Source: Porticoccus sp041581635
Lineage (GTDB): Bacteria > Pseudomonadota > Gammaproteobacteria > Pseudomonadales > Porticoccaceae
Direction of reading: 5' to 3'
DNA length: 64,000 bases
NCBI GenBank assembly: GCA_041581635.1
Contig: JBFICW010000003.1
Coordinates: 1 to 64,000 of the forward strand
This document shows positions 45,185 to 54,541 of this stretch, piece after piece (positions within the stretch are counted from its first letter, which is position 1; every line of letters begins with the position of its first letter). The position numbers were made by a program, and so were the translations under genes. A model generated the notes under the pieces. That model was not told the origin of the DNA, ran no database searches, and worked only from the letters and a program-made list of their open reading frames with translations.

Positions 45185-45661
45185 ATGCATCCAGTACGAC
45201 GCCAACGATTATTTATGGTGATTTTTATTGTTATTGTTGCCTCAGTGGCCGTAGCGTTGTTGAGTTTTGCGCTACGAGAAAATATCAATCTATTCTATCC
45301 CCCCTCCAGTATTGTTTCCGGAGAGGCTCCCAAAGGCGTACGTCTCCGTGCTGGAGGGATGGTTGTGGCCAATAGTATGATACGAGCCGATGACTCCCTA
45401 TTTACTCGCTTTAAAATTACCGATGGAGAGGCCACTGTAGATGTCCATTTTACAGGCATTCTTCCCGATTTGTTTGCCGAGGGCGAGGCTGCTGTAGTGA
45501 TGGGCGAGGTTGACCAAGGTGGCGTGTTTATGGCCTCGGAAGTGCTAGCTAAGCACGATGAAAACTATACGCCACCCGAAGTGGCTGATGCGATGGAGCA
45601 GGCTCACCAGAGAGCTAATGCAAGCGGTTCTGATGAGAAAGTTGTCACTACCTCTGAATAA
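45185..45661 (+). CDS. ccmE: Haem chaperone CcmE
   Basis: A 158-residue membrane-anchored periplasmic OB-fold protein. An N-terminal hydrophobic anchor spans ~9-30. RAGGMVVANSM and FTGILPDLFAEGEAAVVMGE are core strands. His124 in LAKHDENYTPPE (HxxxY) covalently binds haem during transfer to apocytochrome. The length matches E. coli CcmE (159). Confidence 0.96.
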   Translation: MHPVRRQRLFMVIFIVIVASVAVALLSFALRENINLFYPPSSIVSGEAPKGVRLRAGGMVVANSMIRADDSLFTRFKITDGEATVDVHFTGILPDLFAEGEAAVVMGEVDQGGVFMASEVLAKHDENYTPPEVADAMEQAHQRANASGSDEKVVTTSE

Positions 45662-45686
45662 ATTCCGCCAAATAGGACATACATAA

Positions 45687-47660
45687 ATGATTGCTGAATA
45701 TGGGCATTTTGCACTGATATTGGCCTTTGTTCTGGCGCTAATGCAGTCAGTACTCCCGCAGATGGGTGCCGTGACCGGAAATCGTCTGTGGATGGCATCA
45801 GCGAGACCACTTGTTGTTGGTCAAACATTGATGGTTGCCTTTAGCTTTGGCTGCTTGGTAAGTTTGTTTCTAAATGACGATTTTACAGTTCAGTATGTGG
45901 CAGCAAATTCTAATACCTTGTTGCCAGATCAATATAAGGTTAGTGCCGTATGGGGTGCTCATGAGGGGTCATTATTGCTCTGGGTTTTAATCCTTGCCCT
46001 CTGGAGTTTTGCCGTAGCATCGTTTAGTCGAACATTGCCCCAACCGTTGGTTGCCCGCGTCCTGAGTGTTATGGGCCTGATTAGCGTCGGTTTTTATCTA
46101 TTTCTATTGTTTACCTCTAATCCCTTTGAGAGAAATTTACCTTTTTCTCCTATGGAGGGTGCTGACTTAAATCCACTTCTTCAGGATGTCGGGCTAATTT
46201 TTCACCCACCCATGCTGTATATGGGATATGTGGGATTTTCAGTGGCTTTTGCATTTTCGATTGCGGCATTGTTAGCTGGAAGAATGGATGCTGCGTGGGC
46301 CAGATGGACTCGTCCCTGGACCAATGTAGCCTGGATGTTTCTGACGCTAGGTATTGCTCTGGGTAGTTGGTGGGCTTACTACGAACTGGGTTGGGGCGGC
46401 TGGTGGTTTTGGGATCCGGTAGAAAATGCCTCATTCATGCCTTGGTTAGTGGGGACAGCATTAGTTCATACGCTGGCGGTTACTGAAAAAAGAGGGGTGT
46501 TTCGCAGCTGGACATTGCTTCTGGCTATATTTGCCTTTTCGCTGAGTTTACTGGGTACTTTTTTAGTGCGCTCAGGTGTACTGACATCGGTTCATGCTTT
46601 TGCTTCGGATCCAACTCGGGGTGTGTTTATTCTTAGTTTTCTCGCCGTGGTGGTTGGCGGTTCACTACTACTTTATGCTCTGCGTGGGCCAGCGATAAAG
46701 GGTACCGCTAGCTTTGCTGGACTATCCAGAGAGATGTTTGTGCTGATTAACAATATTTTGTTGGTCAGTATCATGGTCATTATCCTTCTAGGAACACTTT
46801 ACCCTCTAATTGCCGATGTGATGGGCTGGGGGAAAATATCAGTAGGGCCGCCCTACTTTAATCTATTTTTTGTGCCCCTGATGTTGTTGCTGGCGGTCCT
46901 GATGGCAATGGGTTCTGTATTGCGTTGGAAGCGCAACCCTTCTGCTAATCTCAAGCGTTATTTCAATATTCCACTGTTGCTTGCGCTGTCGATGGGGCTG
47001 CTATTTCCTCTTGTTTATAGCGATGACTTTAGCGTTATGGCTGCTGTAACCGTGGCGGTGGCTATGTGGGTGGCAACGGTTACATTGGTCGATATCTGGC
47101 ATAAATCTGGCCATTCACGCTCCCGTTGGTTTGGTTTGACCCGACTTAAGGGTAGTTATTATGGGATGGTGGTAGCTCACCTTGGGGTGGCTGTATGTAT
47201 TGTCGGTGCAGGCTTAACCAGCATTTACAGTATTCAGCGAGATATCCGAATGGAGCCAACAGACAAGGCCGATGTCGCTGGTTATCAGTTTGAGTTCAGA
47301 GGTATGCGGCCGGTTCAGGGCCCGAATTATATTGCAGATCAGGCATTGATCGTCGTTACTAAAAATGGCCGACTAATTGCTGAGTTAACCCCTGAGAAAC
47401 GCCGGTATATGGCGAGTGGTCAAACGATGACCGAGGCGGCCATTGATAACGGTCTAATGCGCGACCTATACGTAGCATTAGGGGAGCCGCTTAAGGGTGA
47501 CGCCTGGGCCATACGTGTTTATGTGAAGCCCTTTGTGCGCTGGATTTGGTTGGGTGGCTTGCTCATAGCGGGGGGTGGGTTACTTGCTGTTTTGGATAAA
47601 CGCTATCGGCGCTATAAATCTGCGGCCTATTCTGAATCTGATTTGCTGGTTCATGGCTAA
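45687..47660 (+). CDS. ccmF: Haem lyase subunit CcmF
   Basis: A 657-residue multi-pass membrane protein of normal length. The haem-binding tryptophan-rich motif GWGGWWFWDPVENASFMPW is the WWD domain of haem lyases. WGAHEGSLLLWVLIL and the PPMLYMGYVGFSVAFAF block supply conserved His. It attaches haem to apocytochrome c together with CcmH/CcmI. It follows ccmE by 25 bases. Confidence 0.96.
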   Translation: MIAEYGHFALILAFVLALMQSVLPQMGAVTGNRLWMASARPLVVGQTLMVAFSFGCLVSLFLNDDFTVQYVAANSNTLLPDQYKVSAVWGAHEGSLLLWVLILALWSFAVASFSRTLPQPLVARVLSVMGLISVGFYLFLLFTSNPFERNLPFSPMEGADLNPLLQDVGLIFHPPMLYMGYVGFSVAFAFSIAALLAGRMDAAWARWTRPWTNVAWMFLTLGIALGSWWAYYELGWGGWWFWDPVENASFMPWLVGTALVHTLAVTEKRGVFRSWTLLLAIFAFSLSLLGTFLVRSGVLTSVHAFASDPTRGVFILSFLAVVVGGSLLLYALRGPAIKGTASFAGLSREMFVLINNILLVSIMVIILLGTLYPLIADVMGWGKISVGPPYFNLFFVPLMLLLAVLMAMGSVLRWKRNPSANLKRYFNIPLLLALSMGLLFPLVYSDDFSVMAAVTVAVAMWVATVTLVDIWHKSGHSRSRWFGLTRLKGSYYGMVVAHLGVAVCIVGAGLTSIYSIQRDIRMEPTDKADVAGYQFEFRGMRPVQGPNYIADQALIVVTKNGRLIAELTPEKRRYMASGQTMTEAAIDNGLMRDLYVALGEPLKGDAWAIRVYVKPFVRWIWLGGLLIAGGGLLAVLDKRYRRYKSAAYSESDLLVHG

Positions 47661-47709
47661 CGGTGAAAAAGATGCTAACTAAGATGACCACGCTAAGAGG
47701 ATGGAATGT

Positions 47710-48234
47710 ATGGCAAGGATAAAGCTGTTTGTGCCCTTGCTAATATTTATTGTACTGGCTGTGTTCCTGCTGAATGGCTTAGAGCGAGATCCTAATGCCA
47801 TGCCGTCGGCATTGATTGACCGGCCAATACCTGAGTTTTTATTGCCAGTGCTTGGCGATGAAAATAAGCAAGTTGACCGACAACTTTTTCAGGGGCAGCC
47901 AGCATTACTTAATGTGTGGGCGACATGGTGTATTTCCTGCCGTGTGGAACACCCTTTTCTGAATCATTTAGCGCAACAGGGTATTCGAATTATTGGGCTG
48001 AATTATAAGGATGACGTTGTCGAGGCCAATAAGTGGTTGTCTGACAAAGGAAATCCTTATGTCTTGAGCATTGTTGACAGTACTGGCCGAATGGGCCTTG
48101 ATCTCGGCGTATTTGGTGCACCTGAAACCTATGTGGTAGATAGCACTGGTACTATTCGATATAAGCATGTTGGCGTTGTAGATGACCGAGTATGGCAGCA
48201 ACACTTACTGCCTGTCTGGCAACAAATTAAGTAA
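47710..48234 (+). CDS. ccmG: Thioredoxin-like CcmG (DsbE)
   Basis: A 174-residue membrane-tethered periplasmic thiol oxidoreductase. An N-terminal anchor is followed by a thioredoxin fold with NVWATWCISCRVEHPF, where CISC is the active site that keeps apocytochrome cysteines reduced. GVFGAPETYVVDSTG is the CcmG-specific cis-Pro region. ATG 47710 is chosen because AAGAGG lies 9 bases upstream; ATG 47701 directly abuts that site. It is the last gene before the ccm run is interrupted. Confidence 0.94.
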   Translation: MARIKLFVPLLIFIVLAVFLLNGLERDPNAMPSALIDRPIPEFLLPVLGDENKQVDRQLFQGQPALLNVWATWCISCRVEHPFLNHLAQQGIRIIGLNYKDDVVEANKWLSDKGNPYVLSIVDSTGRMGLDLGVFGAPETYVVDSTGTIRYKHVGVVDDRVWQQHLLPVWQQIK

Positions 48235-48293
48235 AGCTATGTGCCGGAAAAATCATATTATACAAAGGTAAAAATTTAAGCGAAGGACTAATA

Positions 48294-48662
48294 ATGGCTG
48301 AAGAAGATTATCAACGAGGTATGAAAGTTCGTCGTCGAGTTATGGGTGACGAATTTGTCGATAGAGCAATGGACGCCGTCACCGATTTTACTCAACCGGT
48401 TCAGGACTACATTAACGAAAATTGCTGGGGTTCCGTTTGGGCTAGGGAGACCTTGCCTTTAAAAACACGCAGTATTATTACTATTGCTACACTGGCCGCC
48501 CTTAAAGCGCCCAATGAGCTGAAAGGCCATGTGCGTGGTGCAATTCGTAATGGCTGTACACCCGAGGAGATACGAGAAGTATTGTTGCATACGGCACCCT
48601 ATATTGGCGCGCCTGCATTGCAGGAAGCATTTCGGGCGGCAAAGGAAGTACTTGAAGAGTAA
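48294..48662 (+). CDS. Carboxymuconolactone decarboxylase family protein
   Basis: A 122-residue all-helical protein of the CMD/AhpD-like family. SIITIATLAALKAPNELKGH and NGCTPEEIREVLLHTAPYIG are core motifs. No CxxC peroxidatic pair is present, so it resembles gamma-carboxymuconolactone decarboxylase (PcaC) more than AhpD, but no protocatechuate genes are nearby. It lies between ccmG and a terminator and is not a known ccm component. Substrate unknown. Confidence 0.85.
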   Translation: MAEEDYQRGMKVRRRVMGDEFVDRAMDAVTDFTQPVQDYINENCWGSVWARETLPLKTRSIITIATLAALKAPNELKGHVRGAIRNGCTPEEIREVLLHTAPYIGAPALQEAFRAAKEVLEE

Positions 48663-48704
48663 TTGATGGGCAGGGATGTTCGTGCAGGTGAAAAAGTTCT
48701 AGGC

Positions 48705-48737
48705 ATAAAAAAGCACCCGAATAGGGTGCCTTTTTTA
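48705..48737. terminator. Bidirectional terminator between the CMD-like gene and tRNA genes
   Basis: A GCACCC/GGGTGC stem with a GAATA loop is flanked by an A run and a T run, so it can end transcripts from both sides: the CMD-like gene on the plus strand and the tRNAs on the minus strand. Confidence 0.8.
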
Positions 48738-48775
48738 TTAGGTGTGCTGAGCTCTGTCAGAGCCTAGAAGCAAAG

Positions 48776-48852
48776 TGGCGGACCGGACGGGACTCGAACC
48801 CGCGACCTCCGGCGTGACAGGCCGGCATTCTAACCAGCTGAACTACCGGTCC
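48776..48852 (-). tRNA. tRNA-Asp (anticodon GTC)
   Basis: A 77-base minus-strand cloverleaf with acceptor GGACCGG/CCGGTCC, anticodon stem-loop GCCGGCCTGTCACGCCGG giving GTC, T-arm GGGTTCGAGTCCC and encoded GCCA end. It lies downstream of tRNA-Val. Confidence 0.95.
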
Positions 48853-48871
48853 GCATATGCTTTGAATAAAC

Positions 48872-48947
48872 TGGTGGGTGGTACAGGGGTCGAACCTGTG
48901 ACCTACGCCTTGTAAGGGCGCCGCTCTACCAGCTGAGCTAACCACCC
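48872..48947 (-). tRNA. tRNA-Val (anticodon TAC)
   Basis: A 76-base minus-strand cloverleaf with acceptor GGGTGGT/ACCACCC, D-arm TAGCTCAGCTGGTAGAGC, anticodon loop CCTTACAAG giving TAC, T-arm AGGTTCGACCC and encoded ACCA end. It is transcribed first, 19 bases before tRNA-Asp. Confidence 0.96.
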
Positions 48948-48960
48948 AGGAGCGGTGCGT

Positions 48961-48988
48961 ATTCTACTCATTCAAAAGTATGGGTCAA
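48961..48988 (-). promoter_or_regulatory. Sigma-70 promoter of tRNA-Val/tRNA-Asp
   Basis: On the minus strand TTGACC (48983-48988), a 16-base spacer and TAGAAT (48961-48966) are followed by a GC-rich ACGCACCGC segment, 13 bases before tRNA-Val. This is a typical stable-RNA promoter. Confidence 0.72.
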
Positions 48989-49038
48989 GGTAATAAGGCA
49001 ATATGTTACAACAATGAAAAAATACAGGAATCAAACAG

Positions 49039-49566
49039 GTGTTTAAGTACTTGCGAAATTACACAATGTTTTTAGTTTTGATGGCTGTCAGTGGTTCAGC
49101 ACTTTCGGTCGTTGAGATTAGGGCATTTTCTTCAGATCAGCAGCGCGATCGCTACCAAGTTTTGGTGAACGAGTTGCGTTGCCCTAAGTGTCAAAACCAA
49201 AATTTGGCAGATTCAAACTCGCCGATTGCTGCTGACTTGCGCAAAGAAATATTTCGTATGCTTGAGGAGGGTAAGAGTGATCAGGAAATTGTAGATTTTC
49301 TGGTGGCGCGTTATGGCGAATTTGTGATGTATCGTCCTCCGGTAAAAAAAACCACACTGATGTTGTGGCTGGCACCGGGATTGTTGTTGGTCGGCGGAGT
49401 GATCATTATGTTGACTGTCCGGCGGCGCCAATCACCCGAAAGAAAAGCTAAGCCAATTTTAAAGGCAGAGGAATTAGATCGTTTGGATGAATTGTTGGGT
49501 GAAAGCTCTTTGGGTGAGACTGGTGATAGCCCATCTATTTCGGAAAAAGGTAGTAAAGATAAATGA
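49039..49566 (+). CDS. ccmH: Cytochrome c-type biogenesis protein CcmH
   Basis: A 175-residue membrane-anchored thiol-disulfide protein. A signal/anchor precedes NELRCPKCQNQNLADSNSP, the LRCxxCQNQ motif that reduces the apocytochrome CxxCH cysteines. A second membrane segment (LMLWLAPGLLLVGGVIIML) and a charged tail follow. It is the short CcmH without a TPR domain, which is encoded separately as ccmI. GTG 49039 is the start. It overlaps ccmI by 4 bases. Two opposite-strand tRNAs separate it from ccmG. Confidence 0.94.
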   Translation: MFKYLRNYTMFLVLMAVSGSALSVVEIRAFSSDQQRDRYQVLVNELRCPKCQNQNLADSNSPIAADLRKEIFRMLEEGKSDQEIVDFLVARYGEFVMYRPPVKKTTLMLWLAPGLLLVGGVIIMLTVRRRQSPERKAKPILKAEELDRLDELLGESSLGETGDSPSISEKGSKDK

Positions 49567-50801
49567 TGTGGATAGTGTTCGCTCTTTTAACGTTGTTGGC
49601 AGCGGCTTTTGTTATATACCCATTGGTAAGGAAATCTGCCAGGGCCGTTGTTGATAAGACTGAAAATACGTTTGATTTGGTTGAGCATAAAAATGTCGAG
49701 TTGTTCAAGGAACAACTGGCTGAACTAAAGCAGCAGTGGGCAAATGGTGATATTGAAGAATCGCAATATTCCGAGTTGGTGTCAGAACTGAAACGACTGC
49801 TGTTGAGCGATGCACCAGACAAGGGTTCGCAGGATTCGCTTTCCAGTGCAATAGCAAAACAAAGCACAGGCCGTGGGGCATGGCTACTCATAGCGTGTTT
49901 ACTATTGGCACCACTGTTGGCCTTTGGCTTGTATCAGATGCTGGGTGCCAGTGATGATGTTGAAATAGCTGAATTGCTGGAGACTCGCAAGACTGTCTCC
50001 CTCGGCGCCGAAGATTATTCTGTGCTGAGCAAGACGATACAGCACCGAATATCCAGAAAATTAATGAGTGAGGCAGACAATGTTTTTTATTTGGTGACCC
50101 TTGCGCGATTGCAGATGGAAGGCGCTGATTTTTCTGCAGCGACCACATCATATAAAAAGGCCGTTAGTTTGGCTTCGAATGATGCAGAGCTTATGGCTGA
50201 ATATGCACAAGCGCTCTATTTTGCGGCGGGTAGTAAATTTGAGGGTGAAGCCGGGTTGGTATTGGATAATGCGCTTGGCTTGGATCAGGGAAATCGCACT
50301 GCCCTAGGGCTTAAGGGTATCCGTGCTTTTGAAGCTGGTGATTATCAGTTGGCTGCTCGGAGCTGGCAGTTAGCATTACAGACAATCCCTCCTGGAAGCC
50401 CCCAAGCTCAGGCGCTACAGTCGGGAATTTTACGTGCCAGAAAACAGCTAGGAGAAGAACTGCCATCATTAACTGTAAAAGTTACCTTGTCTCCAGACTT
50501 AGAGACAACGTCAGACCAAGTGGTCTATGTGTTTGCCCGGGAATGGCAGGGTAAGCCGATGCCTTTGGCTGTCGCTAGATTATTGGTCGAGGATTTGCCC
50601 GCAACGGTCATTCTGGATGACACCATGGCGATGCCTGGCGGTGAGTTGTTATCTTCTATTGATTCGGTTGAGGTGGTGGCGCGTGTATCTTTGAGTGGCT
50701 CGGCGATTCCTTCAGCGGGTGATCTAGAGGGTGTTACGGGCGAGCTGGAGATGCGTAACCATAAGGTGCCAGTTCAAGTGGTTATCGATCATCAATTATA
50801 G
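49563..50801 (+). CDS. ccmI: Cytochrome c-type biogenesis protein CcmI
   Basis: A 412-residue apocytochrome chaperone. An N-terminal membrane helix (IVFALLTLLAAAFVIYPL) precedes FKEQLAELKQQWANGDIEESQYSELVSEL, then a second helix near residues 104-121. A TPR region spans about 165-290, with repeats around LARLQMEGADFSAATTSYKKA. The C-terminal domain (~310-412) contains KVTLSPDLETTSDQVVYVFAR, typical of CcmI. It delivers apocytochrome to CcmH/CcmF. Confidence 0.93.
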   Translation: MMWIVFALLTLLAAAFVIYPLVRKSARAVVDKTENTFDLVEHKNVELFKEQLAELKQQWANGDIEESQYSELVSELKRLLLSDAPDKGSQDSLSSAIAKQSTGRGAWLLIACLLLAPLLAFGLYQMLGASDDVEIAELLETRKTVSLGAEDYSVLSKTIQHRISRKLMSEADNVFYLVTLARLQMEGADFSAATTSYKKAVSLASNDAELMAEYAQALYFAAGSKFEGEAGLVLDNALGLDQGNRTALGLKGIRAFEAGDYQLAARSWQLALQTIPPGSPQAQALQSGILRARKQLGEELPSLTVKVTLSPDLETTSDQVVYVFAREWQGKPMPLAVARLLVEDLPATVILDDTMAMPGGELLSSIDSVEVVARVSLSGSAIPSAGDLEGVTGELEMRNHKVPVQVVIDHQL

Positions 50802-50826
50802 GTTTTTATTTATCGTTTTACATTGC

Positions 50827-50854
50827 TTGTGGCTGTAGCTCAGCCGTGTAAAAT
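50827..50854 (+). promoter_or_regulatory. Possible smc promoter containing a tRNA-His-like 15-mer
   Basis: TTGTGG (50827-50832), a 16-base spacer and TAAAAT (50849-50854) fit sigma-70, with initiation ~85 bases before smc. The stretch 50829-50843 is identical to the first 15 bases of tRNA-His at 8282. Confidence 0.5.
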
Positions 50855-50944
50855 CAACCCGTTATCTTTGAGTAAAGACGCTCGAATGATACGTTTATAC
50901 CAATAGCGTAAATTCTGGCAGGAAAGCCAAAAAAAGAGATCTTC

Positions 50945-53900
50945 ATGCGTCTGAAATGTATCAAACTCGCCGGATTTAAGTCTTTCGTAGATCCGACAAC
51001 AGTATCTTTTCCTAGCAATCTTTGTGCAGTTGTTGGGCCGAATGGCTGTGGTAAATCGAACATCATTGATGCGGTTCGATGGGTTATGGGTGAGAGTTCA
51101 GCCAAACACCTGCGTGGCGAGTCGATGACTGATGTCATTTTTAATGGTTCTGGTGGCCGAAAGCCTGTGGGGCAGGCCTCTATCGAATTGGTCTTCGATA
51201 ACTCAGATGCAAGCCTTGGTGGTGAATACGCTGCTTGGAGTGAAATATCCATTAAGCGAAAAGTGACTAGGGACAGCCAGTCAAATTACTACCTTAATGG
51301 TAATAAATGCCGACGCCGTGATATCACGGATATCTTCCTTGGTACGGGTTTGGGTCCTAGAAGCTATGCCATTATTGAACAGGGCATGATCTCCAATCTC
51401 ATCGAGGCCAAACCTGATGAGCTTCGGGTTTATATCGAAGAGGCCGCAGGTATTTCTAAATACAAGGAGCGTCGCAGGGATACTGAAAACCGAATGCGTC
51501 GTACTCAGGAAAACCTGGAGCGTCTGACCGATATTCGCGAGGAGCTGGGGCGTCAATTAAATCGTTTGGAGCGCCAAGCTCAAGCAGCGGAAAAATACGC
51601 TGAATTCAAGAAAGAAGAACGACAAAGCAAGGCGGAGTTGCAAGCTTTGCGCTGGCGAGAGCTGGAGTCTCAGTCAGTAGAAAGACGTAAGTCTATTAAT
51701 GAATATGAATTGAAAGTCGAAGCACTTGTCACTGAGCGTAGTGGTTGCGATACATCGCTGGAACGCTATAGAGATGAATATACTGGCTTGGGCGATACCT
51801 TTAACGATGTTCAGGGGCGTTATTATGCCGTTGGTGCTGAGGTGGCCCGAATTGAGCAAGCTATTCAGCACGTACAAGACCGTGCCCGTGAACTACAGGA
51901 AGACCTGGCTCAGACTGAACGTAACTTTATCGAGTCAGAGGAGCATTTGCGCACGGATCGCCAAAAGGCTGAAAGTTGGGCCGCAGAGTTAAAAGATATA
52001 TCCCCCGAATTAGAAAAAATTGAGATGGCAGAGGAGTTATCTCAGGCCGTTTTGTTGCAGGCTGAAGAAGCTATGCAGGTTTGGCAGGCCACTTGGGACG
52101 ATTTTAACCAAACGGCATCCGAGCCTCGCCAGCAGGCGGAGGTTCAGCAGTCACGAATCCAGCATCTTGAGCAGGTTTTACGCCGGTTGGCAGAGCGACT
52201 TGAAACTATCCAAAGTGAATATCAGGGGCTGAGTGATAGTCCTGTACAGGAAGAAATTGCTCTTTTGCAAGAGCAATTGGCCGAAATGGAGTTGGTCTCA
52301 GAGGAAAAGAAAACCAACCTCGATCATATTAATGAGACGCTGGAAAGTTTACGCCAACAGGGGCAGCAGTCTTCTTCTCAATTGAATGAGTCTCGAACTG
52401 CTATGCAGACCATGTTGGGGCGAAAGGCTTCATTAGATGCCTTGCAGCAAGCAGCACTGGGTGGCGAAGGTGACCAGCAGCAATGGTTAGATAGTCAGCA
52501 GCTTTCAGACAAACCACGGTTGGCAGAGACACTCCAGGTGCAACCCGGGTGGGAAACAGCCGTTGAAACTGTACTGGGTAGTTACCTCCAGGCTGTTTGC
52601 GTCGAGAGTGTGGATAGTTTTAGTAGCCAGCTGGCGACCTTTGGGCAGGGTGAGTTGGTGTTAGTTGATAAGTCGTTCGACAGAGCGGTTTCTGACGTGT
52701 CAGCTGACGTGCTTTCGGCAAAGGTCGACGGTGATTATGCTGCGGCCATGCTGGGTGGTGTTTACGCTGTCGATGATCTCCAGGCTGCACTGGATCTTCG
52801 AGAAAAATTAGATGCCGGTGAGTCAGTTGTCACCCGTGATGGTCTCTGGTTAGGGGCTAATTGGCTGCGTGTTGCTCGCGATCAGGATGCAAAAGTGGGC
52901 GTCCTGAGACGACAACAAGAGCTTGAAGCACTGGATGAAGAATTGTCCACCTGTCGCGAAAAAGTGACCGAGTTGGAACAGCAAAAGGCTACCATTGAGG
53001 AAGAAAGTCGCGATCTGGAAGCTCAGCGCGAAGTGATTGGCCGAGGTGTGGCGGATCAGCAACGTCAATATGCTGAGCTTCGCTCCAAGCTGAGCGCCAG
53101 TCAGATGCAAGTTGAGCAGTTTGCCGCGCGTAGGGAGAGGGCAGACAACGAGCTGTCTCAGACAAAACAGCAACAGCGTCAGGAGCAAGAAAATCTGGCG
53201 GAAGCACGCCAGCTTTTGTCTGATGCCATAGAAGTTATGGAGCAGGATACTCAGCGAAGAGAGAGCTTGCTGCGTGAGCGAGATGAGTGCCGGGGGGTGT
53301 TAGACCAAACGCGACAAAGTGCTCGTCACGATCGGGATCGCAGGCATGAATTAGCTATGCGTGAGAAATCGGTTAGTACCCAGTTGCAATCAATTCTGGA
53401 AGGAATTAATCGGTTAGAGGTTCAGGTCGCTAGATTGGAAGAGCGAAGAGAGCAGCTGAGAGAATCGTTTAATCAGGATGAAGACCCAACACTGGAGCTT
53501 AAAGAGCAGCTGGCTGAACAGTTAGAGGTTCGCTTGGGCGTTGAAAAGGAATTGGCTGATGCGCGTCGTGCCTTTGAAGAGGTCGAGCATCAGATGCGTG
53601 AAGCTGAAAAGCGTCGCAATCAATTGGAACAGGATATTCAGGCCCAGCGTTCGTTGCTGGAGCAGCAGCGCCTCGTGGCTCAGGATTTAGCAACACGAAG
53701 TAAAACGATTGTCGAGCATATCAGTGAGCATGACTTTGAGCTTGAGGCTTTGTTGGCATTGTTGCCCGAGGAAGCCGATCCCGGAGAATGGGAGCAGGCG
53801 CTCGAGCGACTTGGCAACCGAATTCAGCGATTGGGGCCAATCAATCTGGCGGCAATCGATGAATATAAGGTGGAGTCCGAGCGCAAAGAATACCTGGATG

Positions 53901-54445
53901 CTCAAAATGCCGAGTTAGAAGAGGCGTTACAAACACTCGAAAATGCTATCCGAAAAATTGATAAGGAAACTCGGACTCGCTTTAAAGAGACCTTTGATCG
54001 TATTAATACATCACTTCAGGAGCTGTTCCCCAAGCTATTTGGCGGGGGGCATGCCTATCTTGAGCTAACTGGAGATGATCTGCTAGACACCGGTGTGACG
54101 ATTATGGCGAGACCACCTGGCAAGAAAAATACGACAGTTCATTTATTATCCGGGGGAGAAAAAGCACTGACAGCGATTGCTCTGGTATTCTCTATCTTCC
54201 ACCTAAATCCTGCACCGTTTTGTATGCTTGATGAGGTTGATGCTCCCCTGGATGATGCCAACGTTGGGCGCTATGCGCGAATAATCGAGGAGATGTCCTC
54301 AAAGGTTCAGTTTATTTATATTTCCCACAATAAAATTGCTATGGAAATGGCAAATCAACTGATGGGCGTAACTATGCATGAAGCGGGTGTCTCAAGGTTG
54401 GTGAGTGTCGACGTGAATCAAGCTGTAGAATTGGCTGAAGCATAG
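50945..54445 (+). CDS. smc: Chromosome segregation ATPase SMC
   Basis: A 1166-residue SMC protein. Walker A GPNGCGKS is at 31-38. Two long coiled coils (roughly 170-480 and 660-980) flank a hinge (~500-640, GDQQQWLDSQQLSDKPRL onward). The C-terminal head has the LSGGEKALTAIALVFSI signature and PFCMLDEVDAPLDDANV Walker B. SMC condenses and segregates chromosomes with ScpAB. smc-zipA-ligA order is typical of pseudomonads and relatives. Confidence 0.97.
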   Translation: MRLKCIKLAGFKSFVDPTTVSFPSNLCAVVGPNGCGKSNIIDAVRWVMGESSAKHLRGESMTDVIFNGSGGRKPVGQASIELVFDNSDASLGGEYAAWSEISIKRKVTRDSQSNYYLNGNKCRRRDITDIFLGTGLGPRSYAIIEQGMISNLIEAKPDELRVYIEEAAGISKYKERRRDTENRMRRTQENLERLTDIREELGRQLNRLERQAQAAEKYAEFKKEERQSKAELQALRWRELESQSVERRKSINEYELKVEALVTERSGCDTSLERYRDEYTGLGDTFNDVQGRYYAVGAEVARIEQAIQHVQDRARELQEDLAQTERNFIESEEHLRTDRQKAESWAAELKDISPELEKIEMAEELSQAVLLQAEEAMQVWQATWDDFNQTASEPRQQAEVQQSRIQHLEQVLRRLAERLETIQSEYQGLSDSPVQEEIALLQEQLAEMELVSEEKKTNLDHINETLESLRQQGQQSSSQLNESRTAMQTMLGRKASLDALQQAALGGEGDQQQWLDSQQLSDKPRLAETLQVQPGWETAVETVLGSYLQAVCVESVDSFSSQLATFGQGELVLVDKSFDRAVSDVSADVLSAKVDGDYAAAMLGGVYAVDDLQAALDLREKLDAGESVVTRDGLWLGANWLRVARDQDAKVGVLRRQQELEALDEELSTCREKVTELEQQKATIEEESRDLEAQREVIGRGVADQQRQYAELRSKLSASQMQVEQFAARRERADNELSQTKQQQRQEQENLAEARQLLSDAIEVMEQDTQRRESLLRERDECRGVLDQTRQSARHDRDRRHELAMREKSVSTQLQSILEGINRLEVQVARLEERREQLRESFNQDEDPTLELKEQLAEQLEVRLGVEKELADARRAFEEVEHQMREAEKRRNQLEQDIQAQRSLLEQQRLVAQDLATRSKTIVEHISEHDFELEALLALLPEEADPGEWEQALERLGNRIQRLGPINLAAIDEYKVESERKEYLDAQNAELEEALQTLENAIRKIDKETRTRFKETFDRINTSLQELFPKLFGGGHAYLELTGDDLLDTGVTIMARPPGKKNTTVHLLSGGEKALTAIALVFSIFHLNPAPFCMLDEVDAPLDDANVGRYARIIEEMSSKVQFIYISHNKIAMEMANQLMGVTMHEAGVSRLVSVDVNQAVELAEA

Positions 54446-54541
54446 AGCAATAAAGCGGTTTGTTTTGCTATCAGAACTGTCCGATAACTTTTAAAATACC
54501 AAGAATATTTGTCTAACATTAACTAATAGGTTCGATAAAGA

